64,000 bases of DNA from Paenibacillus dokdonensis (GCF_004916975.1 NZ_STGQ01000001.1:2907674-2971673), one strand, 5' to 3'; shown: positions 36,393 through 44,694, numbered from the stretch's first letter. Notes: generated by a model not told the origin, from the letters alone. Translations and numbers: made by a program.

Positions 36393-37523
36393 TCATGGCT
36401 GAGTAGAGGGAAGCTCTGTCTCGGTCTGATTTTCGTTCATACTTTGTTCAAGCAGCTTATTGTCCTGAGCCTCCCCCCAGGAAAAAGTATCCTTATCAGA
36501 AGTAGCAGGTACCGGATTGGCCGTTTTAATTTTATCTTCTGTTTCATTACCACGAGTTGTTGAATCGTCTTCTGGTTTTAAATCTTCAAAAGTAAATCCT
36601 GAACTAGTGGACTCCGAGCGATGTCCCGAGCTTGTCCCTCCGCTTTGATACGTTGGAGCAAACTCTGAATCCGCAAAGCTCTGGCTTGCTTTTCGGGAGT
36701 CTGATGCTGCCGTCAAGTCTTTTTCAAGGGAAACACGTACAGCTTCAGACAGCTTTTGTTCCGCTTTCTTTACAATATTCGGATCACTGTCAATCAGCTT
36801 CAGTACCTCTTTATTAACAGGATACGTCGGTATAGCTTTATCCTGCATTTCCGGTTCAACATAAGTAACAGCGTACAGCTTGGCATCGTGCAGATAAGCG
36901 TCAACCATAGCGCTGGATAATGACAGAATTTCCTGCTCCGTCATCGTAATCCACATCGCCGGACTGATCAGCTTGTCGATTTTCTTCTTGGATAAAACGA
37001 TGTAGTCCTGTCCTGTAGGAAACTGGACACGCACATCTACTACGTCATGCTCACGCAAATTGGAAGGCAATGCTATCGCCTGTAATTCCCTGTTCCTGAG
37101 ATCAGCCAGCAAAGGCTCCTGTTCATAAATCATTGCAATCGTTAATGCAGTACCTTTTTTCAAATCAATCTTGGCGATCTTTATTCCACTCACGTCACTG
37201 CTTTGAACTAGATTGACCGGAGCCGCTCCCTGGGGCAGCTTAACCTGCACAAGATCCTTTGCTGAAATGACTTCACCCGCATTAATATCTCTAGCGAGTC
37301 CCCAACTGGATGCCATCTTTTTTTCCTCATCCAACTGCGCCTGCTCCAGCCTCGTAATCTGCTGCTCAAAATCCTGCTTGATTCTGTTTTCCCTGGCATG
37401 ATGCTGCACACTGCTGAACACGGCATAGCCTGCAAATATAACACCCATTACAGCGGCACCCGCCAGTCCGGCATAGAGCATTTGTTTTGTTCGCTGTCTC
37501 AGCTTGGACATGTACCTTTTCAT
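36393..37523 (-). CDS. CpaB/RcpC-like SAF-domain protein
   Basis: 376 residues; ATG at 37523, with a second ATG four codons on (37511) that has better spacing from GAGAGGAG. One TM helix (residues about 14-36) is followed by a coiled-coil stretch (DFEQQITRLEQAQLDEEKK). The SAF domain then begins at GLARDINAGEVISAKDLVQV, as in CpaB. The last 110 residues are Ser/Thr/Glu/Asp-rich and look disordered. In Tad systems CpaB links the platform to the outer structures; this monoderm version would sit on the outer face of the membrane. Confidence 0.85.
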   Translation of the reverse strand: MKRYMSKLRQRTKQMLYAGLAGAAVMGVIFAGYAVFSSVQHHARENRIKQDFEQQITRLEQAQLDEEKKMASSWGLARDINAGEVISAKDLVQVKLPQGAAPVNLVQSSDVSGIKIAKIDLKKGTALTIAMIYEQEPLLADLRNRELQAIALPSNLREHDVVDVRVQFPTGQDYIVLSKKKIDKLISPAMWITMTEQEILSLSSAMVDAYLHDAKLYAVTYVEPEMQDKAIPTYPVNKEVLKLIDSDPNIVKKAEQKLSEAVRVSLEKDLTAASDSRKASQSFADSEFAPTYQSGGTSSGHRSESTSSGFTFEDLKPEDDSTTRGNETEDKIKTANPVPATSDKDTFSWGEAQDNKLLEQSMNENQTETELPSTQP

Positions 37524-37541
37524 TCTCCTCTCTCACACGAA

Positions 37542-39023
37542 TCAGCTGAGTCCGAACCTGAATCTCCTTCTTCGCTCGACCCCTGTCAATACGCCTTGAA
37601 AAATACGGTTTAGCGCACGATCCATTTCCTCACTTTGATCAAAAGGGTCCATATGCAGCGGAAGTGAAAATACCTGAGATGTGTTTAGCTGCCTGCGCAG
37701 CCTTTGGACAGCATCCGTTGGGGCAAGCGGCAGAAAATACATCCACTTCTGCTGTGGATATCTCGACAGACTGTGGACCATATCCATCACATCCTGCTGA
37801 CGCCATTCCGCACCTGATGCAACAATTACGGAAATATCTGCCCTAAGGAACTCTTCCAAACGCTCTCGCTCGCGGTAAGTTCCCAAATCGATCACAACAT
37901 AGTTGTAGCTCCCTGATAACAAGGTGATGACATCAGCTCTTGCCGTCTGCCTCCAGTAGTCCACTCCCTGCACTTCAAACTTGCGGCTGCCCCCGCCCGG
38001 CACATGATCCCCATTCACAATATGCTGAATTCTCCGAAAAGCCGGAGATCTTACATTCATTTCAACAAGCGCGACCTTGCTGTGGCTCTGCGCCAGAAAA
38101 TGACTAATCGCAATGGCCGTGTGCGTTGTACCTGTACCTCCGCTCGCTCCCATCACTGCGATCACCTGTGTACTGGTTCTTCCGGCGATATCTCTTCCGC
38201 GTCTCACTTCCGGTACAGTCTTCTGTCGTACTGCTGAAGCCAATTCCTTGCGAACTTCATTTGCCGACGCATAGCGGTTCTCTGGAGCTAGCTGCAGAAG
38301 CTTGCGTATCACCGGAATCAGCCTGCGCGGCAGATCGGGACGAATGTACTTCTCAACCCTATCCGACCACTCACTATAAGCTCCCGCGGTGGACAGATAA
38401 AGCAGCAGAGCTCCCAGGCCATACAGATCAGACCTTGCATCGCTTTGTCCGGAACCATATTGCTCGGGAGCCGCAAATCCGATCGTCCCCAACTTAACCG
38501 TGTCCTGCGTCTGCTCCTGCTTGTAATTTCGGGCAATCCCAAAATCAATAAGTCTTAGCTCCAGCTGTTCCGTAAGCATAATATTTGACGGCTTCAAATC
38601 TCTGAAAATAATAACCGGATCATGTGTATGTAAGTAACCGAGCACCTCCAGCAGCTGGTCCGCCAGTTGAAGGATGGAATCTACAGGAATCTTGCCTCTA
38701 TAACCGCTAAAATATTTTTCAAGCGTAATTCCCTGGATGTAATCCATTACCAGATACGAATATCCATCATTGTCAGGAGAAAAAAAATCCACAATCCTTG
38801 GAAGTCTGGCATGACTAAGAGAAATGAGAAGCTTTGCTTCATCCCTTATGCTGCTGTAATGTTTCGGATCGACCACACTTTCCTTAACAGCCCACAACTT
38901 GCCAGGCAGCTTCAGATCCTCTGCAAGATACACATGGCTCATGCCGCCTTCTCCAATCTTCCGGACAATCTCATATCTCCCCCCAATCGTCAGTCCGATA
39001 AGCAGTTTGGAAGGATGATCCAT
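37542..39023 (-). CDS. Ser/Thr protein kinase fused to a MinD/TadZ-like domain
   Basis: 493 residues from the ATG at 39023 (AAAGTGAGG upstream; the open frame extends earlier through the leader hairpin). Residues 15-265 form a eukaryotic-like kinase: Gly loop GEGGMSHVY, Lys47 in WAVKES, FRDLKPSN (140-146, His of HRD replaced by Phe), DFG at 160-162, GTIGFAAPE. Residues 285-493 are a ParA/MinD fold starting VIAVMGASGGTGTT, with Ser and Thr in place of the two signature Lys. There is no TM and no PASTA repeat. First gene of the pilus-like operon, so it may control assembly or placement of the machine by phosphorylation. Confidence 0.88.
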   Translation of the reverse strand: MDHPSKLLIGLTIGGRYEIVRKIGEGGMSHVYLAEDLKLPGKLWAVKESVVDPKHYSSIRDEAKLLISLSHARLPRIVDFFSPDNDGYSYLVMDYIQGITLEKYFSGYRGKIPVDSILQLADQLLEVLGYLHTHDPVIIFRDLKPSNIMLTEQLELRLIDFGIARNYKQEQTQDTVKLGTIGFAAPEQYGSGQSDARSDLYGLGALLLYLSTAGAYSEWSDRVEKYIRPDLPRRLIPVIRKLLQLAPENRYASANEVRKELASAVRQKTVPEVRRGRDIAGRTSTQVIAVMGASGGTGTTHTAIAISHFLAQSHSKVALVEMNVRSPAFRRIQHIVNGDHVPGGGSRKFEVQGVDYWRQTARADVITLLSGSYNYVVIDLGTYRERERLEEFLRADISVIVASGAEWRQQDVMDMVHSLSRYPQQKWMYFLPLAPTDAVQRLRRQLNTSQVFSLPLHMDPFDQSEEMDRALNRIFQGVLTGVERRRRFRFGLS

Positions 39024-39046
39024 TCTCGTCGCCTCACTTTCAAGAC

Positions 39047-39117
39047 AAAAAAAAGGAAAGCACTCCTGGAGATGACTGTTACGGTTATCCGTAAAGCCAA
39101 ACACCGGGATGCTTTCC
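39047..39117 (-). promoter_or_regulatory. Structured leader with terminator hairpin before the kinase gene
   Basis: In the minus-strand leader, GGAAAGCATCC pairs with GGA(G)TGCTTTCC (arms 39117-39107 and 39066-39055, one bulged G), followed by eight T. Inside is a second hairpin TTACGG-ATAA-CCGTAA. It lies between the promoter and the start codon, so it should act as an attenuator or riboswitch expression platform. I could not match it to a known riboswitch class. Confidence 0.65.
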
Positions 39118-39147
39118 CTTTATTTATCATCTGGTTAATTTGGTATC

Positions 39148-39177
39148 ATTATAGAGCAATGGTAATATCTGTGTAAA
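39148..39177 (-). promoter_or_regulatory. Sigma-A promoter of the pilus-like operon
   Basis: Minus strand -35 TTTACA (39177-39172), 18-bp spacer, -10 TATAAT (39153-39148). The leader to the kinase ATG would be about 118 nt. Confidence 0.7.
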
Positions 39178-39229
39178 GCACTTTTTTAATAGCATATCTC
39201 TAAATCGCTCAAAAAATAATTTCACTACA

Positions 39230-40285
39230 TTAATATTTAATCATATACAAAGTGATTTCGTCACGATTATGAAAGAGTTGTTTTGCCCGTTGGATCTGCA
39301 TATTGGCATCTTCAAATGATGAAATAACATCATCAATGAGCGCCATTGGCTTTTTATGCATCAGCTTTACCGTAACGACCGCCGTGCCACCTGGTCTTAG
39401 ACTCGGCAGAAGCTCCGTTACCAGCTTAACCATCTGTTTTGGACTCCAGCTCATATCACAAACTAGCAAATCGAATTCACTGTCACGGAAACGCACTTCG
39501 GAAGCATTTTTCTTGAAAATTCTTAATGCAGGATGGTCTTGCAGCGACTCATGCATAAAGGCAGGATCAACTGCAGTTACGCGCAGTCCTCGTTCCAGCA
39601 AAAACGAAGTCCAGCCTCCAGGCGCCGCGCCAATATCAATGCCCGTATCAAAGGTAGCAAAATCAATCCCAAAGCTTTGTTCTGCCTCCAGAAGCTTGAA
39701 CTTGGCACGTGATATTTGACCGTCCTCGCGCTGAAACCGGATGGCGCCACCGCTCCAGTCAGACAGATTATTCACGGGTTCCGACACGCCAATATAAAAC
39801 ATGTCTTCCGCTGCAAACACAGAAATGACCCACTCCGCATCGCGCACGACAAATTCAGCGTTCAATTCGGCGAGCTTCTCCTGCAGCTTATCACGGAGCT
39901 GTCCTGCACTTTCTTCCAGTACGCTGTCATCGGCTTTACGTACTTGCAGTGACAGTTTTGTGCCATGCAGCTTGTCTTGACGGTTCAAATATTGAACCAT
40001 ATGCGTATATGCCTCTTCAGTACCTGCATTCAGCTCCAGCTGAACCGGCTGGATATGGCGCAGGAAAATCGGAGGATTGGTGACGATCATGTCCACAGCT
40101 CTGTCCGCATCCTCAAAGAAGGTGGCCAGGAAAACCTCACCTGATATCATGGTTTTACTTTTGAGCTTGCCGAACTTCCGGCGCAGCTCCTCCTGTGCAT
40201 AAGGTGCAAAGCCATGGTTGGCCGTGCATATGAACCGGGATGTTTCAATATTCATCTCTTCATTCATTAACTGTTTATCATCCAA
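39230..40285 (-). CDS. RlmM/FtsJ-like RNA 2'-O-methyltransferase
   Basis: 351 residues from a TTG at 40285, with GGAGGG 9 nt upstream; an ATG six codons on lacks a site. The N-terminal ~170 residues resemble the substrate-binding half of RlmM. The C-terminal Rossmann domain has DIGAAPGGWTSFLLE. The 2'-O-methyltransferase tetrad K-D-K-E is present: SRAKFKLLE, LLVCDMSW, VTVKLMHK and NRDEITLY. It probably methylates an rRNA or tRNA ribose. Last gene of a run that begins with the receiver-like gene, 6 bp after the ABC ATPase. Confidence 0.88.
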   Translation of the reverse strand: MDDKQLMNEEMNIETSRFICTANHGFAPYAQEELRRKFGKLKSKTMISGEVFLATFFEDADRAVDMIVTNPPIFLRHIQPVQLELNAGTEEAYTHMVQYLNRQDKLHGTKLSLQVRKADDSVLEESAGQLRDKLQEKLAELNAEFVVRDAEWVISVFAAEDMFYIGVSEPVNNLSDWSGGAIRFQREDGQISRAKFKLLEAEQSFGIDFATFDTGIDIGAAPGGWTSFLLERGLRVTAVDPAFMHESLQDHPALRIFKKNASEVRFRDSEFDLLVCDMSWSPKQMVKLVTELLPSLRPGGTAVVTVKLMHKKPMALIDDVISSFEDANMQIQRAKQLFHNRDEITLYMIKY

Positions 40286-40291
40286 AACGGA

Positions 40292-41065
40292 TTACCCTCC
40301 AGAAACCACTTTAATCCAAGGCCGGCCGCCGTCCCATTCGATCCGGGCCGGAATATCGTAGGTTTGTTTTATCATTTCATTGTTCAAAATTTCTTGTTTC
40401 GGACCGGCACCCGCTATTTTACCATCGCGGATCAGGGCCGTATGTGTAAACAACGGCATAATCTCTTCCACATGGTGAGTCACATAGACTACGGTGATGT
40501 CCCGCTCCCCAAGCCGCTCAACCTCAGCAAGCATCTTTTCGCGCTCATACAAATCAAGTCCCGCACAGGGCTCGTCCAAAATCAGCAGCTTAGGCTCACT
40601 CATCAGGCTTCGTGCAAGCATCACCTTTTTTCGTTCACCTTGTGACAGCGTACCCAGCGGATGATATGAGAGCTTACCCAGATTCATTTCATCCAGAAGC
40701 TTCAGGGCTCTTTCCTTAATCTCGCCTGGAATCTCCTGGTAAAAGCGCAAAAACGCATATGCACCTGTGGCAACGACCTCCCACACCGGATCACTCAGAT
40801 TCAGCTTTTCCAGTAGATTGGGGCTGATATAGCCAATCTCCTTACGGACTTCACGGACATCGCATTCCCCATATATATTTCCCAGCACCTCGATACGGCC
40901 CTCACTTGGAAAAAGATATCCTGTGAGCATTTCCAGAATCGTCGTTTTGCCGGAACCATTCCGTCCTAAGATAACCCAATTTTCTCCCTTTTTGATTTCC
41001 AGGGATACATGATCCAAAATCTGATTCTCTTCTCTTCTCAAAGACACATCCCGCATCGAAATCAT
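40292..41065 (-). CDS. ABC transporter ATP-binding protein (YlmA-like)
   Basis: 257 residues; the ATG at 41065 overlaps the upstream stop (ATGA). Walker A GRNGSGKTT, signature LSQGE and Walker B LLILDEPCAGLD. It resembles stand-alone ATPases such as B. subtilis YlmA. No permease gene is adjacent, so its membrane partner, if any, is elsewhere. Its tight coupling to a thioredoxin and an RNA methyltransferase is conserved-looking but unexplained. Confidence 0.9.
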   Translation of the reverse strand: MISMRDVSLRREENQILDHVSLEIKKGENWVILGRNGSGKTTILEMLTGYLFPSEGRIEVLGNIYGECDVREVRKEIGYISPNLLEKLNLSDPVWEVVATGAYAFLRFYQEIPGEIKERALKLLDEMNLGKLSYHPLGTLSQGERKKVMLARSLMSEPKLLILDEPCAGLDLYEREKMLAEVERLGERDITVVYVTHHVEEIMPLFTHTALIRDGKIAGAGPKQEILNNEMIKQTYDIPARIEWDGGRPWIKVVSGG

Positions 41066-41382
41066 GAAAGCACTCCCCTTATTTGAGCTAACAAGTCCTC
41101 TACCGATCCCATGGAATATACAATTTCAGGTTTACTGACGCGTTTGGGGTCTGCGATAAGCAGGGCCGGAACACTCGAGATCCTGTACTGCTCCACCACC
41201 TTAGGCAGCATATTCACATCCGCTTCTGCAAGGATGCCTTCCGGAAGCAGGTGCTCCGTAACTTCAAGCATTCTACGTGCCACCTTGCAGGTTCCACAAA
41301 AAGGAGTGTGCAGGAAGACAGCCAAAGGCTTGCCCTTGCTCCACAACTCTTCAAGCAGCTTCTTTTCGTCCAATTCCCTCAT
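41062..41382 (-). CDS. Thioredoxin-like protein with CGTC active site
   Basis: 106 residues; the ATG at 41382 overlaps the upstream stop. The thioredoxin fold has Cys29 and Cys32 in PFCGTCKVARRM, and the cis-Pro is in SSVPALLIAD. The active-site pair reads CGTC rather than the CGPC of housekeeping thioredoxins, closer to isomerase-like or YtpP-type proteins. Cytosolic. It is co-translated with the receiver-like gene before and the ABC ATPase after it. Confidence 0.9.
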   Translation of the reverse strand: MRELDEKKLLEELWSKGKPLAVFLHTPFCGTCKVARRMLEVTEHLLPEGILAEADVNMLPKVVEQYRISSVPALLIADPKRVSKPEIVYSMGSVEDLLAQIRGVLS

Positions 41383-41720
41383 TCCCGCACCCCCTCAGCA
41401 ATACGATCCAGCACCTCCGGAGGCATCGGACCGTTATGCAGCTTCACATGTTCAGGTACGGACTGATAGAGAAGCTCGTACATTTCTCTCTTCCCCCACA
41501 TGCTGGATGTATGCAGATATATTTCCCGCGGGAACAGCTGCCTGGCAATCATTCCCCGTACAACCTCTTTGCCGGTAGGCTCACCGGGGCCAAGATCGAA
41601 ATCCAGTGACAGAATATCCACCTTACATTCTTCCAGCATCAAAAGACATTCCTGTGCATTTCTGGCTAAAGCAAATCCTTGCGGACAACGCCGGTAATCA
41701 TCCAGATACAAATGAATCAC
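41379..41720 (-). CDS. Receiver-like protein of the cyclic-phosphate-processing (cREC) type
   Basis: 113 residues from a GTG at 41720, with AAAGGGGGAG upstream. IHLYLDDYRRCPQGF at the N-terminus and DILSLDFDLG in the middle match, from memory, the cREC family, receiver-like domains predicted to process cyclic phosphates. The acidic pair and a central Asp are retained, but there is no output domain. It heads a four-gene coupled set (receiver, thioredoxin, ABC ATPase, methyltransferase). Biochemical role not established. Confidence 0.8.
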   Translation of the reverse strand: MIHLYLDDYRRCPQGFALARNAQECLLMLEECKVDILSLDFDLGPGEPTGKEVVRGMIARQLFPREIYLHTSSMWGKREMYELLYQSVPEHVKLHNGPMPPEVLDRIAEGVRE

Positions 41721-41774
41721 AGCCGCTCCCCCTTTCTCCGATTCTTCCCATTAGCTCGAATAAGCTCTATTTCT

Positions 41775-42632
41775 TCATTCCTCTTCTAAATTGCGGTATA
41801 AGTACTCAATCTCATCCTGATGCGTTCCATCCGTACCAGGCTCCGTCTCCAAAATAAGCGGCATGCGTTCAAACTCTGGAAATGAGATCAGTTCGACAAT
41901 TGCCTCTGTCCCGATATAACCTTCACCGATCCGGGCATGACGGTCTTTCCCGGAACCGGACGGATATCTTGAATCATTCAAATGTAAGGCTGCAAGCTCT
42001 TCCCAGTATCCAAGCTCACGTCCACGCTCCATCAAACGATCGGTTTGCCCGGGAATCCATGTGGCCGAAGCATAAGCATGGCAGGTATCCAGACAAAAGG
42101 CAATTTTTTTCGGCTCGTTCGCCAAATTGCGGACATTAACCAGCTCTTCGAGCGTAATTCCCATCGATCCTGGTTGACCTGCTTGATTTTCAAGCAGTAT
42201 TTTCGCATTGCCCTGCCAATCAGCCAACGTTTCATTTAAACATTGTATTATATTTTTATAGCCTTGTAACGGGTCATTGCTTTTCAGATGGCCAAAATGT
42301 ACGACAATTCCCACAGATCCGCAGGCCTCGGCAATGATCAGATCATTTTTCAAGGAAGCCACTGTCACTTGATACAGTTCATTCCCCCGTGTATCTCCAG
42401 CCGCAATATTCACTGGATAAGGTGTATGAGCTATGCTTGGCATCCCTTTTTCCCGGCAAAAACGAAAGCAATCCGCCGCAGCGATGGCATCTAGATCCTT
42501 CCATGCCAGACTGCGCGGATTTTTAGGAAAGTATTGAAATGCTCTGGCTCCCATTTCCCATGCCCGCTTGGCTGCTCTCCCAAAGCCTCCGCGGGTGCTG
42601 ACATGACAACCGATCAATCGTTTATTGTTCAT
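41775..42632 (-). CDS. nfo: Endonuclease IV (AP endonuclease)
   Basis: 285 residues, the usual length. The ATG at 42632 lies 11 nt inside the preceding glycosylase gene. TIM-barrel AP2Ec family with metal ligands in VVHFGHL, ILLENQAGQ, FCLDTCHAY, LHLNDSRYPSGSGKDRHA with IGEGYIG, and ILETEPG. It incises DNA 5' to abasic sites. Overlap with the Fpg-like gene makes a base-excision repair pair: base removal followed by AP-site cleavage. Confidence 0.95.
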   Translation of the reverse strand: MNNKRLIGCHVSTRGGFGRAAKRAWEMGARAFQYFPKNPRSLAWKDLDAIAAADCFRFCREKGMPSIAHTPYPVNIAAGDTRGNELYQVTVASLKNDLIIAEACGSVGIVVHFGHLKSNDPLQGYKNIIQCLNETLADWQGNAKILLENQAGQPGSMGITLEELVNVRNLANEPKKIAFCLDTCHAYASATWIPGQTDRLMERGRELGYWEELAALHLNDSRYPSGSGKDRHARIGEGYIGTEAIVELISFPEFERMPLILETEPGTDGTHQDEIEYLYRNLEEE

Positions 42633-43437
42633 GCTGGCAGGACGGACAAAAGAATGCTTTGCGTCCTGTCAATTCAATTCTGTTCACAACCCCGCCGCAG
42701 CGAACGCAGCCTTCCCCTTCACGGTCGTAAACTTTGCACATGTCATCATATCCACCGGTCCGAGTATCTCCCTCCATAAAGGGAGCCTCCATGTAACCTC
42801 CATGCTCCAGCGCATCAGGTAAAACCTTCAGCATCGCGTCATATAATCTGCCTACCGCCTCTTCTGAAAGATCCTGTATCTTGACGGAAGGAAGCAATCC
42901 GGCTTCAAAAGCGATCTCATCCGCATAGCAGTTGCCAATGCCCGCGATAACATGCTGATTTACCAGCAGGCTTTTCATCGCACCGCGTCGCCCTTTCAGC
43001 AGCTCCACAAAACGCTCCTTGCTCATTCTCCGGTCAAACAATTCTGGCCCAAGCGGCTTTAGGATTTCTTCTACTTCCTTGGCGGACAGCAGATGGAGAT
43101 ATCCAAGACGAAGACCGATAAAGTATAATGTATTCTGTCCAAAAGTAATTTCCACTTGAGTATTCCGGCTCGGACGGCCTTCCTCTGTTCCATAGTACAA
43201 CATCCCGCCCAGCATGAGATGCAGCAGGAGTCTGCGACCGTTATTCATATGAAAAACAAGATATTTTCCACGTCTCTCCACAAAAATAGCACGCAGTCCA
43301 GTCAGCTCATTAATGAACTGGTCTGCTGGTACATTGATTGACTTATCTCGGTTGACAACCACATGTGTGATCGGCTGGTTTATAATATACTCCGAAAGTA
43401 GTCTTCGGTAATTTTCCATTTCCGGCAATTCCGGCAT
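42622..43437 (-). CDS. Fpg/Nei family DNA glycosylase-AP lyase (MutM paralogue)
   Basis: 271 residues; ATG at 43437. The catalytic N-terminal Pro-Glu is present (PELPEMENYRRLL), along with the conserved Lys in ERRGKYLVF, the helix-two-turn-helix (VIAGIGNCYADEI) and the C-terminal zinc finger CVRC...CPSC. The start reads PELPEMENY rather than the PELPEVETVR of housekeeping MutM, so this is probably a second family member with its own lesion range. It excises oxidised bases and nicks DNA by beta-elimination. Operon with nfo. Confidence 0.9.
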   Translation of the reverse strand: MPELPEMENYRRLLSEYIINQPITHVVVNRDKSINVPADQFINELTGLRAIFVERRGKYLVFHMNNGRRLLLHLMLGGMLYYGTEEGRPSRNTQVEITFGQNTLYFIGLRLGYLHLLSAKEVEEILKPLGPELFDRRMSKERFVELLKGRRGAMKSLLVNQHVIAGIGNCYADEIAFEAGLLPSVKIQDLSEEAVGRLYDAMLKVLPDALEHGGYMEAPFMEGDTRTGGYDDMCKVYDREGEGCVRCGGVVNRIELTGRKAFFCPSCQHEQ

Positions 43438-43483
43438 TTGTTCATCAATCCTTTCGTATATAGCAATGATGGCTTCAATATAT

Positions 43484-44296
43484 TTAAATGTTCTCTGAAG
43501 ACGGACATACGATTGCTATTAATTCGTACAAGTCTTTACAAATAATATCCGCTTCTAGTCCAGCATTCTGGATTTGTTCGGCCAAATTCTCCTCTGTCGT
43601 GAGTCCGATCAAGACGAGGATCGTCTGACAACCGGCAGCAGCTCCGGCTGCAATATCTGTGCGCATATTATCGCCTACAACCGTTGCTTCCGCAGGCGAT
43701 ATGCCTAATCGATCCGTAGCAAAAGTCATCAGATGGCCGGCAGGCTTACCGATTACCACTGGCTCAACGCCGGATGCAGCCTGAATCGATGCAGCCAAAG
43801 CGCCCGCTCCCGGTACCAAACCATGATCCGACGGAAGAAGCAGGTCCGGGTTCGTTAGCACGTACACAGCCCCTTCACGGATCCAGCGGACCGCATTGGC
43901 CAGCGTCTCGTATGTAAATGAACGGTCAATCCCCTGCACAACGAATTGCGGATTCTCGTCAACGATATGTAATCCCGCATCCACCAGCGCGAGACGAAGT
44001 CCTTCTTCTCCTAGCATAGCCACAGCAGCTCCTGGAGATTCTTCAGCAATATATTTCGCCGCTGCAAGTGAAGATGTACATACCTCTTCCGGCAAAGCTT
44101 GAATCCCCATTTCATTCAAATGTGTAGCAACGCCTTCAGCTGTTCTGGATGAATTGTTCGTCACGAACATATAAGGAATATTGTGTTTCTTTAATGCTTG
44201 TATCAGTGTATCCGCTCCGGGAATACGATTTTTCCCATGATAGAGAGTACCGTCAAGATCAATCAATAGTCCTTTTGTTTTTTTGTATTGTGTCAT
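43484..44296 (-). CDS. HAD-IIA family phosphatase (NagD-like)
   Basis: 270 residues; ATG at 44296 with AAAGAGG upstream. HAD motif I is DLDGTLYHG, motif II VTNNSS, motif III Lys in VVIGKPAGHLM, motif IV VVGDNMRTDI. The large C2 cap between motifs II and III marks subclass IIA, such as NagD, AraL and YutF, which remove phosphate from small metabolites. Cytosolic housekeeping enzyme. It may head the same transcript as the glycosylase gene 47 bp downstream. Confidence 0.92.
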   Translation of the reverse strand: MTQYKKTKGLLIDLDGTLYHGKNRIPGADTLIQALKKHNIPYMFVTNNSSRTAEGVATHLNEMGIQALPEEVCTSSLAAAKYIAEESPGAAVAMLGEEGLRLALVDAGLHIVDENPQFVVQGIDRSFTYETLANAVRWIREGAVYVLTNPDLLLPSDHGLVPGAGALAASIQAASGVEPVVIGKPAGHLMTFATDRLGISPAEATVVGDNMRTDIAAGAAAGCQTILVLIGLTTEENLAEQIQNAGLEADIICKDLYELIAIVCPSSENI

Positions 44297-44694
44297 CGCT
44301 GTGCCTCTTTCCGATTCCTCAGACAGATAGACAATATACCTGTATTCAGAGTATGTTACGGACTATTTTCTGTTCAGCATTTCCCGACCTATGCTCAGTA
44401 TTTCCTATATAGAAACAGAAAACAATCCGGATTCAATTGATTACGCAAGTTCTATTCTAAGAAAAATGAAGAAAAGCCGCAACTCATTGAAGCAACTCTT
44501 TCTATTTCTACGACGCTTTAGACTCTTTTTCACCGCAGTTCGTCAAAGATATCCGCTTCCTAAGCCTCAAAAAGTCTGGAGCTGATACCTTGTGTCATTT
44601 CCTGCGCTTTCCCGGAAAATAATCAATTGCCAGACGATTTCCTTCAGCCGCTGAAGCCCCTATGGAATCCATGTTTATAGCTTACTCCAATATA
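44297..44694. other. Intergenic region, at most one very small ORF
   Basis: About 400 bp between the HAD gene start and the rnz terminator. A 25-codon minus-strand ORF at 44672-44595 has GGAGT 12 nt upstream of ATG, but no recognisable product. A 64-residue plus-strand frame at 44391-44585 has no ribosome site. The promoter of the HAD gene should lie at the left end, but no convincing -35/-10 pair was found. Confidence 0.4.

Noticed and set aside
39047-39117. Possible c-di-GMP (GEMM) riboswitch
   Set aside because: The AAAGCC and CAAAC words on one strand are suggestive, but the order and the conserved tetraloop-receptor and GGUAGC-type segments are absent.
44391-44585. 64-residue plus-strand ORF between the HAD gene and rnz
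   Set aside because: No ribosome site, basic low-complexity composition, no family.
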